Positions 38,325 to 46,351 of a DNA stretch of 46,351 nt are shown piece by piece. A program made the position numbers and the translations under genes. This DNA comes from Planctomycetota bacterium. GTDB taxonomy: Bacteria > Planctomycetota > Planctomycetia > Pirellulales > Pirellulaceae. A model generated the notes under the pieces. It was not told where the DNA came from. It worked only from the letters and a program-made list of their open reading frames with translations, and ran no database searches. The stretch covers positions 1 through 46,351 of the forward strand of contig JACNKX010000046.1 of the NCBI GenBank assembly GCA_014381825.1, in the 5' to 3' direction. Numbering within the stretch: position 1 is the first letter of the stretch; the number at the start of each line of letters is the position of its first letter.

Positions 38325-39179
38325 TTATCGATCAAACCACTTCTTGATGGCGTGGACCGTCGTTTGGCGTCCGGCTTTGGCGATCGATGTGGTTAGCGGA
38401 ATCTCTTTGGGACAGACTGCTACACAGTTCTGGGCGTTGCCGCAGACTTGGATTCCACCTTCGTCCATTAAAGCATCGAGCCGCTCGTCGGCAGTGTTCT
38501 TGCCGGTTGGATGCCCGTTGAAAAGAACGGCCTGACTGATCGCGGCGGCGCCGATAAACGAACTGTCATGAGCATCGTCTTTGCGCTTCTGGAAATCAGC
38601 GTCACTTTCGTCGTCACGTTGAGTCAGCTCGACCTTCGTGTATTGTGGGCAGGCTTCCAGGCAGCAACCACAGCTCATGCATTCGCTCAGCGGATACGCG
38701 ACTTCTTGCTGCGCTCGTGTTTGCTTTGGGCCGGATCCCATGTCGGAGTATCCATCGACAGGGACCCAGGCCTTGACCTTCTGTAGCGAACGAAACAGAC
38801 GCGATCGATCGACCATCAGGTCACGAAGGACCGGGAACTTGGTCATTGGTTGCAATTCGATTTCTTTCGAATTGTCTTCCAGTAATCGATCGACGAGTGC
38901 GGTACAGGCTTGTCGTGTGCGACCGTTGACTACCATGGTGCAGGCACCGCAAACTTCTTCCAGGCAATTGCAGTCCCAAGCGACCGGCGCGACTGCTTTG
39001 CCATCGACCGTTTTAGCCCCGGCCGCGACACGTTGCAGCACGCTGATGACGTTCATGTCGAGTTCGTATTTAACGCTATGGCGTTCCCAGTAACTATTTT
39101 GCCCTGGGCCACCTTGGCGAAGAACGCGAACCTCGAAAGAGTCCGGTGTCCGCGGTCCGTTTTGCGATGTATCAGCCAT
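38325..39179 (-). CDS. sdhB: Succinate dehydrogenase iron-sulfur subunit
   Basis: This subunit carries electrons from the flavin to the membrane quinone site. The 284-residue protein has the [2Fe-2S] cysteines in CNCLEEVCGAC plus a distal Cys, and the other clusters in CMSCGCCLEACP and CGNAQNCVAVCP. An inserted charged loop (about 195-215) follows the second cluster. The ATG at 39179 is chosen because MADTSQ begins just before the conserved ferredoxin fold; the frame is open to 39314, which would overlap sdhA. It is the last gene of sdhCAB, 61 bases after sdhA. Confidence 0.95.
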   Translation of the reverse strand: MADTSQNGPRTPDSFEVRVLRQGGPGQNSYWERHSVKYELDMNVISVLQRVAAGAKTVDGKAVAPVAWDCNCLEEVCGACTMVVNGRTRQACTALVDRLLEDNSKEIELQPMTKFPVLRDLMVDRSRLFRSLQKVKAWVPVDGYSDMGSGPKQTRAQQEVAYPLSECMSCGCCLEACPQYTKVELTQRDDESDADFQKRKDDAHDSSFIGAAAISQAVLFNGHPTGKNTADERLDALMDEGGIQVCGNAQNCVAVCPKEIPLTTSIAKAGRQTTVHAIKKWFDR

Positions 39180-39240
39180 AGAATTGTTCAGCTGGTGTAG
39201 AGGATGTCCATTTCTCAGTTGTGCTAGTCCACGCGTCTGC

Positions 39241-41223
39241 TTAGGAAGCAGCACCTGCGACTTCCGGCTTCGCGGTTTCCTTTGCCGCCTGGCGTTCGTT
39301 CCATACTTCTTCAATCACCTCGGCTCCAACCAACCCGTACAAACGCGGTCGGGGAGTGATCAGCGAAGTATCGACGTCTTCGTACGTGATGTCTGGCTCA
39401 TTGTCATTCCAGGTCGCGATCGTTGACTTGAGCCACTTCTTATTGTTTTCGTCAAAGCGATCACACCACTGTTCCGCTTCGCGGCGTCGATCTGCAGGAG
39501 TTTCGCTTTTCAAGCTTGGCATCTTGAATGCAGGCTTGAAATGAGCACCACGACACTCGTCTCGTTGCAACGCGCCTTTGACGATGGTTTTGGCCAGCGG
39601 GAACATGTCGAGGAGAGCTTTGGTGAACACGACGTTTTGATTCGTCCAGTTTCCGGTGTCTGAGAGCGAACAGTTTTTTGCTCGCTCGTGTAAGTCCATT
39701 ACACCTGAATAAGCCTCTTCAAGCTGGTCATTGCGACGAACGACGGTCGCCGACTTGGTCATCAGATCGCCAAGTTCCTGATGGATCAGGTACGGATTCT
39801 CCTTGCCGGCGGGCCGCTTTAAGAGGGCATCGTGTTCGGCTTGATGACGCCGGACTTCTCGCTCGAACAGCGAAGACTCAAGATCCGCCGCGGCACCACT
39901 CTGCTGATCAAACAGGGACTCGATTCCAGGTGCAACGATCAGTCCACTGAAGATACAACTGAGCAGCGAATTGGCTCCCAGGCGATTACCACCGTGGTAC
40001 TGATAATCGCACTCGCCGATGGCGTAGAGGTTCGGAATGTTGGTTGCTTGGTTGACAGGCGAGCCGAGCTTCAGGCCGCCGTCCGATGCTCGCTCGTAAT
40101 CCGCCCACAAACCGCCCATTGAATAGTGGACGGCGGGGAAGATCTTCATCGGCGTGAATCGCGGATCGACGCCTTGGAATTTCTCGTAGATCGCTAGGAT
40201 GCCGCCCAGCTTTCTAGTCAACTCTTGGGCATCGATATGCGTTAGGTCGAGATAGACGCACTGACGTCCGGCTTCGACGCTCAAGCCTTCGTTCACACAT
40301 ATATCGAAGATCTCGCGAGTCGCGATGTCACGAGGAACGAGGTTGCCGTATTCGGGGTAACGCTCTTCGAGGAAGTAGTATCGTTCCGCCTCAGGAATGC
40401 TCTTGGGATCGCGCGTGTCCTGCGGTGTTCGCGGCACCCAAACACGACCGCCTTCGCCGCGAGCTGATTCGCTCATCAGACGCAGCTTGTCGGCACCGGG
40501 AATCGCTGTCGGATGGACTTGGATACACTCGCCATTGCCATATTTCGCACCGGCTTGAAACGCGCGGCTGGCGGCACTTCCGGTGCAGACCATCGACATC
40601 GTTGATCGACCGTAAATCAAACCACAGCCACCGGTCCCAAGGATCACAGCATCGGCGGGGAACGAGCGGATCTCCATCGAGACAAGATCTTGAGCGACAC
40701 AGCCTCGGCAGGTTCCGTTTTCATCGAGCACAGGACCAAGGAAATCCCAGAACTCGTGCTTGGTAATTTTTCCTTCTGACTCCCAGCGACGGACTTGCTC
40801 GTCGAGCGCATAGAGCAGTTGTTGGCCCGTCGTTGCGCCGGCGAAAGCGGTTCGCTTATACAGCGTTCCACCGAACCTTCGTCGGTCAATGAAGCCTTCT
40901 GTCGTGCGATTGAACGTAACGCCCAAGCGATCCATCAAGTCGATGACTTTCGGTGCCCAATACGCCATTTCCTTGACCGGCGGTTGATGCTGAAGAAAGT
41001 CACCGCCGTAGACCGTATCGTCCAAGTGCTTCCATTCGCTATCACCAAGCTGTCGCGTCTGGTCGTTGCAGGCGTTGATTCCGCCTTGCGCACAGACGCT
41101 GTGCGATCGCTTTACCGGCGTCAGGCTCATCAGATCGACATCGATGCCTAGCTCGGCGAGCTTCATCGCCGCCGCTAGACCGGCCAGTCCACCGCCGACA
41201 ATCATTACCCGTTTCTTTGCCAT
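39241..41223 (-). CDS. sdhA: Succinate dehydrogenase flavoprotein subunit
   Basis: This catalytic subunit oxidises succinate to fumarate with covalently bound FAD. The 660-residue protein has the dinucleotide fold VGGGLAGLAAAM at the N-terminus and the FAD-attachment region KRSHSVCAQGGINA. Substrate-site motifs follow: HPTAIPGADKLRLMSESARGEGG and GNRLGANSLLSC. The length and sequence resemble the Bacillus-type enzyme (class with a two-heme SdhC) more than the E. coli enzyme. It lies between sdhC and sdhB. Confidence 0.96.
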   Translation of the reverse strand: MAKKRVMIVGGGLAGLAAAMKLAELGIDVDLMSLTPVKRSHSVCAQGGINACNDQTRQLGDSEWKHLDDTVYGGDFLQHQPPVKEMAYWAPKVIDLMDRLGVTFNRTTEGFIDRRRFGGTLYKRTAFAGATTGQQLLYALDEQVRRWESEGKITKHEFWDFLGPVLDENGTCRGCVAQDLVSMEIRSFPADAVILGTGGCGLIYGRSTMSMVCTGSAASRAFQAGAKYGNGECIQVHPTAIPGADKLRLMSESARGEGGRVWVPRTPQDTRDPKSIPEAERYYFLEERYPEYGNLVPRDIATREIFDICVNEGLSVEAGRQCVYLDLTHIDAQELTRKLGGILAIYEKFQGVDPRFTPMKIFPAVHYSMGGLWADYERASDGGLKLGSPVNQATNIPNLYAIGECDYQYHGGNRLGANSLLSCIFSGLIVAPGIESLFDQQSGAAADLESSLFEREVRRHQAEHDALLKRPAGKENPYLIHQELGDLMTKSATVVRRNDQLEEAYSGVMDLHERAKNCSLSDTGNWTNQNVVFTKALLDMFPLAKTIVKGALQRDECRGAHFKPAFKMPSLKSETPADRRREAEQWCDRFDENNKKWLKSTIATWNDNEPDITYEDVDTSLITPRPRLYGLVGAEVIEEVWNERQAAKETAKPEVAGAAS

Positions 41224-41277
41224 GATTCGTACCTTGCTATTTGGCCGACTGATGTTTGACTCGATTCGACGGATTCT

Positions 41278-42087
41278 CTATTCGGCCGCAGCGTGTCCGC
41301 CGCCTTCGTCGGATCGCTTGTGATCACCTTGCGTCTTGTCAATTTCGCCGGATTCAGTCTTTGCCTTATACATTTGACCTTCGACCGTTTTGGCTGCGTC
41401 GACATCAATCCGAACAGCTCCCCCGATCGCACTTAGGCCGACGAAGGCCAAGGCGATTCCGAGAGCTATACAAACGCGATCAGCTCGCTTCTGAGCCGCT
41501 GGGCTGGTCCACACTCCCCAGGTGATACCCATCGTCCAGAGACCGTTGGCCAAGTGGAACACACAGGACAACACGCCAATTCCGTAGAGTATTGGCCGGG
41601 CGACGCCTGACATCGCAGTTCCGAGTGAAGAGGCGGCGTTGTAGGGTGCGAACTGGGCACCTCCGAGCGGCTTGGCAACGCCCTCTAGCCATGCGTCAAA
41701 GTGGAACCAGCCGTGCATGTGAAAGACGTGCCACATGATGAAGACAAACGCGATCATTCCGCTGGCACGTTGCAACGTGTACCGCAGATTGCTGGTGTAT
41801 TTGTAACTGCCGTAGTTTGGCAAGCCGCCGCGAATAATCACAACGCCGATGATGCCGTGAAACAAAATCGGGATGAAAATGAACACCCATTCGACGATTG
41901 GCAACAAGCTGCCAAGACTGTGAATCTGGTAGACAGCTCGTTGAAAGGTCGCGGAACTCTCGAGGGTGCTGGCGTTCGTTAGCAGGTGAATGCACATGTA
42001 AGCGCCGACAGGAATCAAGCCGCTCAGAGAGTGCAGTCGCCGGATTAGAAACTCATGGCGAGCAAGGAAGGAAGGGTTGGTTTCCAC
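41278..42087 (-). CDS. sdhC: Succinate dehydrogenase cytochrome b subunit (five-helix type)
   Basis: This membrane anchor of complex II resembles the Bacillus SdhC, a single large subunit with five helices and two hemes. The 269-residue protein has His residues suited to heme binding in RRLHSLSG, the YMCIHLLTN helix, FHGIIG, MWHVFHMHGW and CVFHLANGLW. The C-terminal tail is charged and hydrophilic. The start is a GTG at 42087 with AGAGG six bases upstream; a TTG at 42156 would be almost at the transcription start. It is the first gene of sdhCAB, with no sdhD, as expected for this type. Confidence 0.93.
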   Translation of the reverse strand: METNPSFLARHEFLIRRLHSLSGLIPVGAYMCIHLLTNASTLESSATFQRAVYQIHSLGSLLPIVEWVFIFIPILFHGIIGVVIIRGGLPNYGSYKYTSNLRYTLQRASGMIAFVFIMWHVFHMHGWFHFDAWLEGVAKPLGGAQFAPYNAASSLGTAMSGVARPILYGIGVLSCVFHLANGLWTMGITWGVWTSPAAQKRADRVCIALGIALAFVGLSAIGGAVRIDVDAAKTVEGQMYKAKTESGEIDKTQGDHKRSDEGGGHAAAE

Positions 42088-42175
42088 CGAGATCCTCTCT
42101 GTGAATAAGGGCGATTGCACTAGCGAGGGGAAGTTAAATCCCGCATCTGCAATCAAAACCCGAAAGTCTCCCGGT

Positions 42176-42203
42176 AGTATAAGGTTACGTACCGCGCTGA
42201 CAA
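42176..42203 (-). promoter_or_regulatory. sigma70-type promoter of sdhCAB
   Basis: On the minus strand, TTGTCA (42203-42198) and TATACT (42181-42176) are separated by 16 bases. Each hexamer matches five of six consensus bases. Transcription would start near 42169, about 80 bases before the sdhC GTG. Confidence 0.65.
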
Positions 42204-42261
42204 CCCGGCACGGTGCCGCCGATTCTTCGTGTAAGTGTACGACGGCGCAAGCTTTAGAGAC

Positions 42262-42296
42262 TTGACTTCTATCAAATTGCCATCTTTGATAGAAGT
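42262..42296 (+). promoter_or_regulatory. Perfect dyad overlapping a response-regulator promoter
   Basis: ACTTCTATCAAA (42265-42276) and TTTGATAGAAGT (42285-42296) are exact reverse complements with an 8-base spacer. The dyad overlaps a plausible plus-strand promoter: TTGACT at 42262-42267, 17 bases, and TTTGAT at 42285-42290. It lies between divergent promoters and has low GC content, so it looks like a repressor or activator site rather than a terminator. Confidence 0.65.
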
Positions 42297-42332
42297 AGTG
42301 TCACTAGCTGTTGATTGCCGATCGGAATCGCT

Positions 42333-42725
42333 ATGTTACCCGACATGCCTTCCATGCTGATTACCGACGACGACCGCGCCTTTCGCGAGACGTTGGGCGG
42401 TTTGTTCGAAGAGCGTGGCTTCCATACGATGTTGGCGGAAGATGGGCAAGAAGCGTTTGAGATCGTGCAGCGCGAAAGGATTCACGTCGTCCTGCTCGAC
42501 ATGAACATGCCGCGATTGACTGGCCTCGAGACGATTCGCCGCGTCAAGCGAGTCTACGCCTTCGTCCCGTGTATCCTCCTATCAGCGGAAATGGACGAGA
42601 CGCTCGCCGAAGAAGCCCGGCAAGCCGACGCATTCTCGACTCATGCCAAGCCGATCAGCCTGCCCGAAATCACCCAGACGGTAAGCCTCGCGATGCGTGT
42701 CGCCTACGATTGGCCAGCGGCCTGA
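42333..42725 (+). CDS. Single-domain response regulator
   Basis: This 130-residue receiver domain has the acidic cluster ITDDDRAF, the phospho-acceptor Asp in VVLLDMNMPRLTG, Ser in ILLSAEMD and Lys in THAKPISL. There is no output domain. The start is uncertain: ATG at 42333 is chosen, but ATG at 42345 or 42354 would also keep the whole domain. Its promoter region carries the perfect dyad at 42265-42296 and is divergent from sdhCAB. A pseudo-receiver protein follows 170 bases later in the same direction and may be its partner. Confidence 0.88.
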   Translation: MLPDMPSMLITDDDRAFRETLGGLFEERGFHTMLAEDGQEAFEIVQRERIHVVLLDMNMPRLTGLETIRRVKRVYAFVPCILLSAEMDETLAEEARQADAFSTHAKPISLPEITQTVSLAMRVAYDWPAA

Positions 42726-42790
42726 TTGGCGTTGACCCTTGATAACGGCTTGGATAAAAGTAGCCGCTCGCTGGGTCTTTCGTTCTTGTA

Positions 42791-42811
42791 GGTTGGAGTT
42801 GTACTCCGACC
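42791..42811. repeat. Short hairpin between the two receiver genes
   Basis: GGTTGGAGT (42791-42799) pairs with ACTCCGACC (42803-42811) with one G-T pair and a 3-base loop. A related GGCGGAGTGCAACTT follows about 20 bases later. It may be a partial terminator or a dispersed REP-type repeat. Confidence 0.55.
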
Positions 42812-42895
42812 GGGTCATTGTGGGCGGAGTGCAACTTCGTTCTCCCGACGACTTCGAATGAATTTGCCTATTAGGTTGCACGAAAGGAACGCACG

Positions 42896-43783
42896 ATGGC
42901 GTCGGTAACAAAACCGAAGAAACGCCTCACGACGCCGTGCGGTCACCTGCCTCTTCAGATTCGAGCGCTCTTCGTTACCGGAACAACTCGCGCGAGCGGT
43001 TGGCTTGCCGATGCATTCACAGCCGACACCGCGAGCGAAGTGTTGCTCGAAGAGACCGCCGGGATGGCCGGCGGCCTGACTCGTTTGCGCGACGAAATAT
43101 TTGACGTTGTATTGGTCAGCCACGAAGACGGTCTCGACTCGCTCGAATTTCTGGATGCACTGCGCGGCGGTGGCGGAGATGTGCAAGCGATCGTCGTCCT
43201 CGGCGAACCGAGTGAGCAAGAGATGGCGGCTCTCTGTTACGAGGCGGGTGCTGACGCTTACGTGTGCCTCACTACAGCGACGACTCGGGCCTTGCTGTGG
43301 ATGGTTGGACGCGCAATTGAACGGGTGCGATTGATTGCCGAGAATCGGCGATTGGAGCAAACCAAGCGGAGACAATTGCAGACCGAGCACGACGAGGCGG
43401 CTCGCTCGATTCGCGAACAACGAGCGATAATCGAAGAGACCGTCGCTGCGATCGACGACGGCTCCGCGAACGAGGCAGCGTCCACGTTGACAGAGACAGA
43501 CTTTCCCGCATCCCTGACGGTTCGCTATCGTGAGTTGCTCCGGACGTACATCATCATGGGAGCTGGTAACCTTTCTAGCGAGATCAATCAGCTTCTCGAT
43601 CAAATCGTTGCTCACGGGCTGACATCACAGCAGGCCATGCAACTTCACGTAAGTGCAATCGAAGAGTTGATTGATGGCCTCGGCAATCGCAGCACGCGCC
43701 ACGCAATGACCCGTGCCGATATGCTCATTCTCGAAGTGCTGATGAAACTCGCCGATCAATACCGGTGCCGTGCGGTGGAGTAG
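42896..43783 (+). CDS. KaiA-like protein: pseudo-receiver plus C-terminal helical bundle
   Basis: This is a 295-residue protein. Residues about 22-145 follow the receiver fold, but the phospho-acceptor position is Ser75 (VVLVS), the switch position is Gly and the conserved Lys is lost, so it cannot act as a normal receiver. A charged helical linker (145-195) leads to a helical domain (205-293). Its pattern is YREL at 211-214, Tyr218, NL at 225-226, Ile230, His251, Arg273 and YR at 289-290, which by eye fits the KaiA/RsbU N-terminal domain family, with KaiA the closer match. KaiA itself has a pseudo-receiver, a linker and this bundle in about 284 residues. No kaiB or kaiC is in the window. An AAAGGA ribosome site precedes the ATG. 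An RsbU-type partner-switch role is the main alternative. Confidence 0.7.
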   Translation: MASVTKPKKRLTTPCGHLPLQIRALFVTGTTRASGWLADAFTADTASEVLLEETAGMAGGLTRLRDEIFDVVLVSHEDGLDSLEFLDALRGGGGDVQAIVVLGEPSEQEMAALCYEAGADAYVCLTTATTRALLWMVGRAIERVRLIAENRRLEQTKRRQLQTEHDEAARSIREQRAIIEETVAAIDDGSANEAASTLTETDFPASLTVRYRELLRTYIIMGAGNLSSEINQLLDQIVAHGLTSQQAMQLHVSAIEELIDGLGNRSTRHAMTRADMLILEVLMKLADQYRCRAVE

Positions 43784-43824
43784 CGTCGAACAAGGACGGT
43801 TGGCAGACTCCCTGAAGCGTCGGT

Positions 43825-43858
43825 AAAAAACGCCGCCGTACAGGGAGTACGACGGCGT
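43825..43858 (-). terminator. Rho-independent terminator of the RTX/PKD gene
   Basis: The 12-bp arms 43830-43841 and 43847-43858 have one G-T pair and a 5-base loop. On the minus strand they are followed by a run of six T. It lies between the convergent genes, about 57 bases beyond the minus-strand stop. Confidence 0.85.
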
Positions 43859-43914
43859 ATGCGTGGCTGGCTTCAGTCAACATCGGAAGTATCGTTGGTG
43901 GAAATTACGACCGA

Positions 43915-46351
43915 CTACTTCTTGCCTTTGCCTTTGTTGGTACCGCCGTTTCCGTTTCCGTTCGAGCTGGCGTCCGTCACATCATCGTTGGCGAACGCAA
44001 AGAACAAGTCGTCTGCGGAACTGCCGGTCAGTTGATCCGCTACTCCGCCATCATCGACGAGTTCCAATTCGAGGCCCGCGAAGAAGTCATCAGTACCAGC
44101 AACCCAATCGTCGATTTCGGTGTCCGTCGCATCTTGCAAACGAGCCTGCATCGTTAGCAGGTTGTCCTCGTCACCGATCGAATCCGTCGCGGTTGTCGAC
44201 GAATTCTGCAAGACACCGCCACTGATCAGATCGCTCTCGGGATTACCAACGATGCGGTCTTCTCCCAATCCGCCGATCAAGATGTCACGGCCCGATCCAC
44301 CGTTGATGTGGTCGTTGCCTTCGCGGCCTAGAATCACGTTCGAGCCGTCGCCGCCGTTGAGATGATCATCGCCGGCACCGCCATCGATGATCGCGTCGAG
44401 GGTAATTCGGCCAGAGATCGTGGCGTGGTCGTTACCGTCACACAGCAACATGAAGATGCGATTTACATCGGCAAGCGGGAAGTCTCGCGTTTCGCCCAAA
44501 GCGTCTTCTGGAATGAAGTCGGCGTGGACCTTCAAGAGGCCGTTACCGGTTTGGTTCAAAGTGACATGATCGTCGCCCGCGGTCCCGATGATCTGCAGAA
44601 CGCCGCCGTTCAGCCCGACGCCACTGACCACGGCCAGCAGTGAAGTCTGGTCGAGACCGCTGTCGTCATCGGTCACCGTGACGATGATCGTGTAGATGCC
44701 ACCCGTGTCGTAATCGTGGTCGACCGATAGCGTCCGATCACCGGCCGTGAGGACAATCGTGTCCGTTTCATTGTCGCCCCAGTCGATCTCGACGGTATGG
44801 ACATCAAGCGACCCGATGTCGTCGAACGACAAGTCGAGCGTGATCGGGTCATCCTCGTGCGCCGTTCCACACTTCTCCGCTCCACTGGTGATGTCGGTGA
44901 TGGCTGGAGCGACGTTGTTCACGGTGATGTCGAGTGCGTCAGTGTCCTGACCACTGTCATCGTCGGTGACTGTCGCGGTGATCGTATACGTGTCGCTTGA
45001 CGAGATCGAAGGATCGTCGTCCAAGTACTGATGCGTCGCCGTGAATGTTGCACTTCCTGCACCCTGGATCACCGTCGCGGCGCTCGTTCCTTCCGAGCCA
45101 CCCCAGTCTATCTCGACGGTGTGAGTGTCCTGAGTGCCGACATCTGAGATGGAACCCGAGACGGTTACCGATCCGTCTTCGTTGATCACGGCTGAATCGA
45201 CCGTAAACGAATCAATCACTGGATCGACGTTGGTAATCGTGGTCGTCGTGCTGTCGGAGTCACTTCCGCCATCATCGTCGTCTAGCGTGACGCCGATAGC
45301 GTACACATCGGACGGCGTGATCGTCGGATTGTCGTCCAGGTACTGATGCGTGACGCTAAAGCCGCCGCCCGAGACGACAACGCCCAAAGACGCGGTTTCT
45401 CCAAGTCCCCAATCGATGTCGATGGTGTGCGTGTCAAGAGAACCGGCATCATCATACGTGCCCGTTAATGTGACCGTTCCGTCTTCATTCACCGAAGTCG
45501 CGGAAAGTGACAGAATTTCGGGGTCGACATTATTGACGCTGATTACTGAAATGTCGGAATGGACGCCTCCGTCGTCATCAGTAACGGTGTAGGTCACTGT
45601 GTAGGTGCCGTTATCGCCCGGCGTAAAGCTGAAGCTGCTGCCACCTGAACCGTTGCTGTCGCCAGTCAGGTTGTTGATCGTCAGCGGAGCGATAGACTCG
45701 CCATTGCTCGCGACAACTGTCCACTCCTCTTTGTGACCGTCGTCAGTTCCTTGATCGGTGAAGCTACCGTTGAGAGTTACCAAATCGCCTTCGTCTACTG
45801 TCTGGTCGGCATCGGCATTAGCAACTGGATCAACATTGTTTACGGTTACGGTTAGCCCTCCTCCGGCGTCGTGATCCACGGCTAGCAAATGGATACGAGG
45901 TTCCGAACTGCCACTAAAACGTACGCCTTCGTTTCCAGTGAAACGCGTCAAACTGTCGACAGAGAGCCCAACTGAGAAAAAGTCTGATACAGAATTGAAG
46001 TCTGCCACCGCTTGCAAAGTCAGCGGCATATCGACGACCGTTCCGACGTCTGTTTGCTGAATAACGACGCTCGCGTAGGAGTTGCCGGTTTCCAAGTCGG
46101 TGTAAATCCCAACGTTCTGCCCACTCGCCTCCAATGTAGCAGCGGGCGTAGAAACATCAGACACTCGCACCGTCTCACTTGAATCCGGACTGTACCATCG
46201 CTCCACTTCGAGGCGCAACACGAGGTCAGTAGCTGGCGCTACGCTCGAAATGTCAAACGTAAAGTAAGAGTTGTAGTCATATTGGGAGCTGAAGTGTGAA
46301 GTGGACCCCAATAACTGGACAGGGCAATAAGGGGTAGAATCGCCCGAATTC
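43915..46351 (-). CDS. Large secreted PKD-repeat / RTX calcium-binding protein, 5' end cut
   Basis: The frame is open from the window edge (46351) to the stop at 43915, so about 811 residues are visible and the N-terminus is missing. The first 140 visible residues are a beta-rich domain (DYNSYFTFDIS...). Four PKD-like Ig repeats of about 100 residues follow, each with a pattern like VEIDWG and YTITATVTDDDSG and joined by NNVDP or NNVAP. An RTX-type calcium-binding block follows (GGAGDDHLNGGDGSN, GREGNDHINGGSG). The C-terminus is Asn/Gly/Lys-rich (NGNGNGGTNKGKGKK). The protein is probably secreted or cell-surface attached and used in adhesion. A terminator follows at 43825-43858. Confidence 0.88.
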   Translation of the reverse strand, partial: NSGDSTPYCPVQLLGSTSHFSSQYDYNSYFTFDISSVAPATDLVLRLEVERWYSPDSSETVRVSDVSTPAATLEASGQNVGIYTDLETGNSYASVVIQQTDVGTVVDMPLTLQAVADFNSVSDFFSVGLSVDSLTRFTGNEGVRFSGSSEPRIHLLAVDHDAGGGLTVTVNNVDPVANADADQTVDEGDLVTLNGSFTDQGTDDGHKEEWTVVASNGESIAPLTINNLTGDSNGSGGSSFSFTPGDNGTYTVTYTVTDDDGGVHSDISVISVNNVDPEILSLSATSVNEDGTVTLTGTYDDAGSLDTHTIDIDWGLGETASLGVVVSGGGFSVTHQYLDDNPTITPSDVYAIGVTLDDDDGGSDSDSTTTTITNVDPVIDSFTVDSAVINEDGSVTVSGSISDVGTQDTHTVEIDWGGSEGTSAATVIQGAGSATFTATHQYLDDDPSISSSDTYTITATVTDDDSGQDTDALDITVNNVAPAITDITSGAEKCGTAHEDDPITLDLSFDDIGSLDVHTVEIDWGDNETDTIVLTAGDRTLSVDHDYDTGGIYTIIVTVTDDDSGLDQTSLLAVVSGVGLNGGVLQIIGTAGDDHVTLNQTGNGLLKVHADFIPEDALGETRDFPLADVNRIFMLLCDGNDHATISGRITLDAIIDGGAGDDHLNGGDGSNVILGREGNDHINGGSGRDILIGGLGEDRIVGNPESDLISGGVLQNSSTTATDSIGDEDNLLTMQARLQDATDTEIDDWVAGTDDFFAGLELELVDDGGVADQLTGSSADDLFFAFANDDVTDASSNGNGNGGTNKGKGKK

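Noticed and set aside
44600-45850. Regular repeats that could suggest a CRISPR array or satellite
   Set aside because: The period is about 300 bases and in frame; they are coding PKD repeats of one protein.

Overview
The window reads as a stretch of chromosome from a planctomycete, most likely of the Pirellulaceae type. The evidence is two sets of genes largely confined to that group: a large secreted protein with planctomycete cytochrome, DUF1549 and DUF1553 domains, each followed by a Tat-exported DUF1501 protein. They sit among ordinary housekeeping genes in short, mixed-strand transcription units with many GTG starts. No tRNA, rRNA, CRISPR array, transposase or phage gene was seen. Both ends cut genes: an EF-hand protein remnant at the left and a large RTX/PKD surface protein at the right.

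Layout. 1-3.4 kb: EF-hand remnant, a short RecQ helicase, and metK with a clear promoter and terminator. 3.4-6.0 kb: groES-groEL on the minus strand, with a strong inverted repeat between them, then a candidate 51-residue zinc-ribbon protein. 6.0-9.4 kb: a zinc-ribbon membrane protein, a minimal flagellin-like protein and a stand-alone beta-ketoacyl-ACP synthase. 9.5-18 kb (minus): a small unknown gene, DUF1501, the 1695-residue cytochrome/WD40/Ig-like/DUF1549/DUF1553 protein, and a TonB-like protein. 18-19.8 kb: ilvB, flanked on both sides by related 22-bp inverted repeats.

20-24.1 kb: a decayed histidine kinase end lies directly in front of an intact two-GAF histidine kinase, which is followed by a single-domain response regulator and an overlapping receiver/RsbW-type ATPase. 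24.2-26.7 kb: hppA with an extra loop of about 100 residues. 27.2-31.6 kb: the second DUF1501 and cytochrome/DUF1549/DUF1553 pair. 31.8-35.8 kb: dxr-rseP-HAD, overlapping or closely spaced. 36.2-38.3 kb: ftsH. 38.3-42.1 kb: sdhCAB. 42.3-43.8 kb: a response regulator and a KaiA-like pseudo-receiver protein. 43.9 kb to the end: the RTX/PKD protein.

How the genes work together. Core metabolism is represented by metK, ilvB, dxr, sdhCAB and hppA, and protein quality control by groESL, ftsH and rseP. The two cytochrome/DUF1501 pairs probably act in the periplasm, but their substrates are unknown. Two signalling sets stand out. One is the kinase/regulator/ATPase unit at 20.4-24.1 kb. The other is the response regulator plus pseudo-receiver/helical-bundle protein at 42.3-43.8 kb. 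The second protein has the domain order and near length of the cyanobacterial clock protein KaiA. The response regulator's promoter region carries a perfect 12-bp dyad and faces the sdhCAB promoter. That set is the best candidate for something undescribed.
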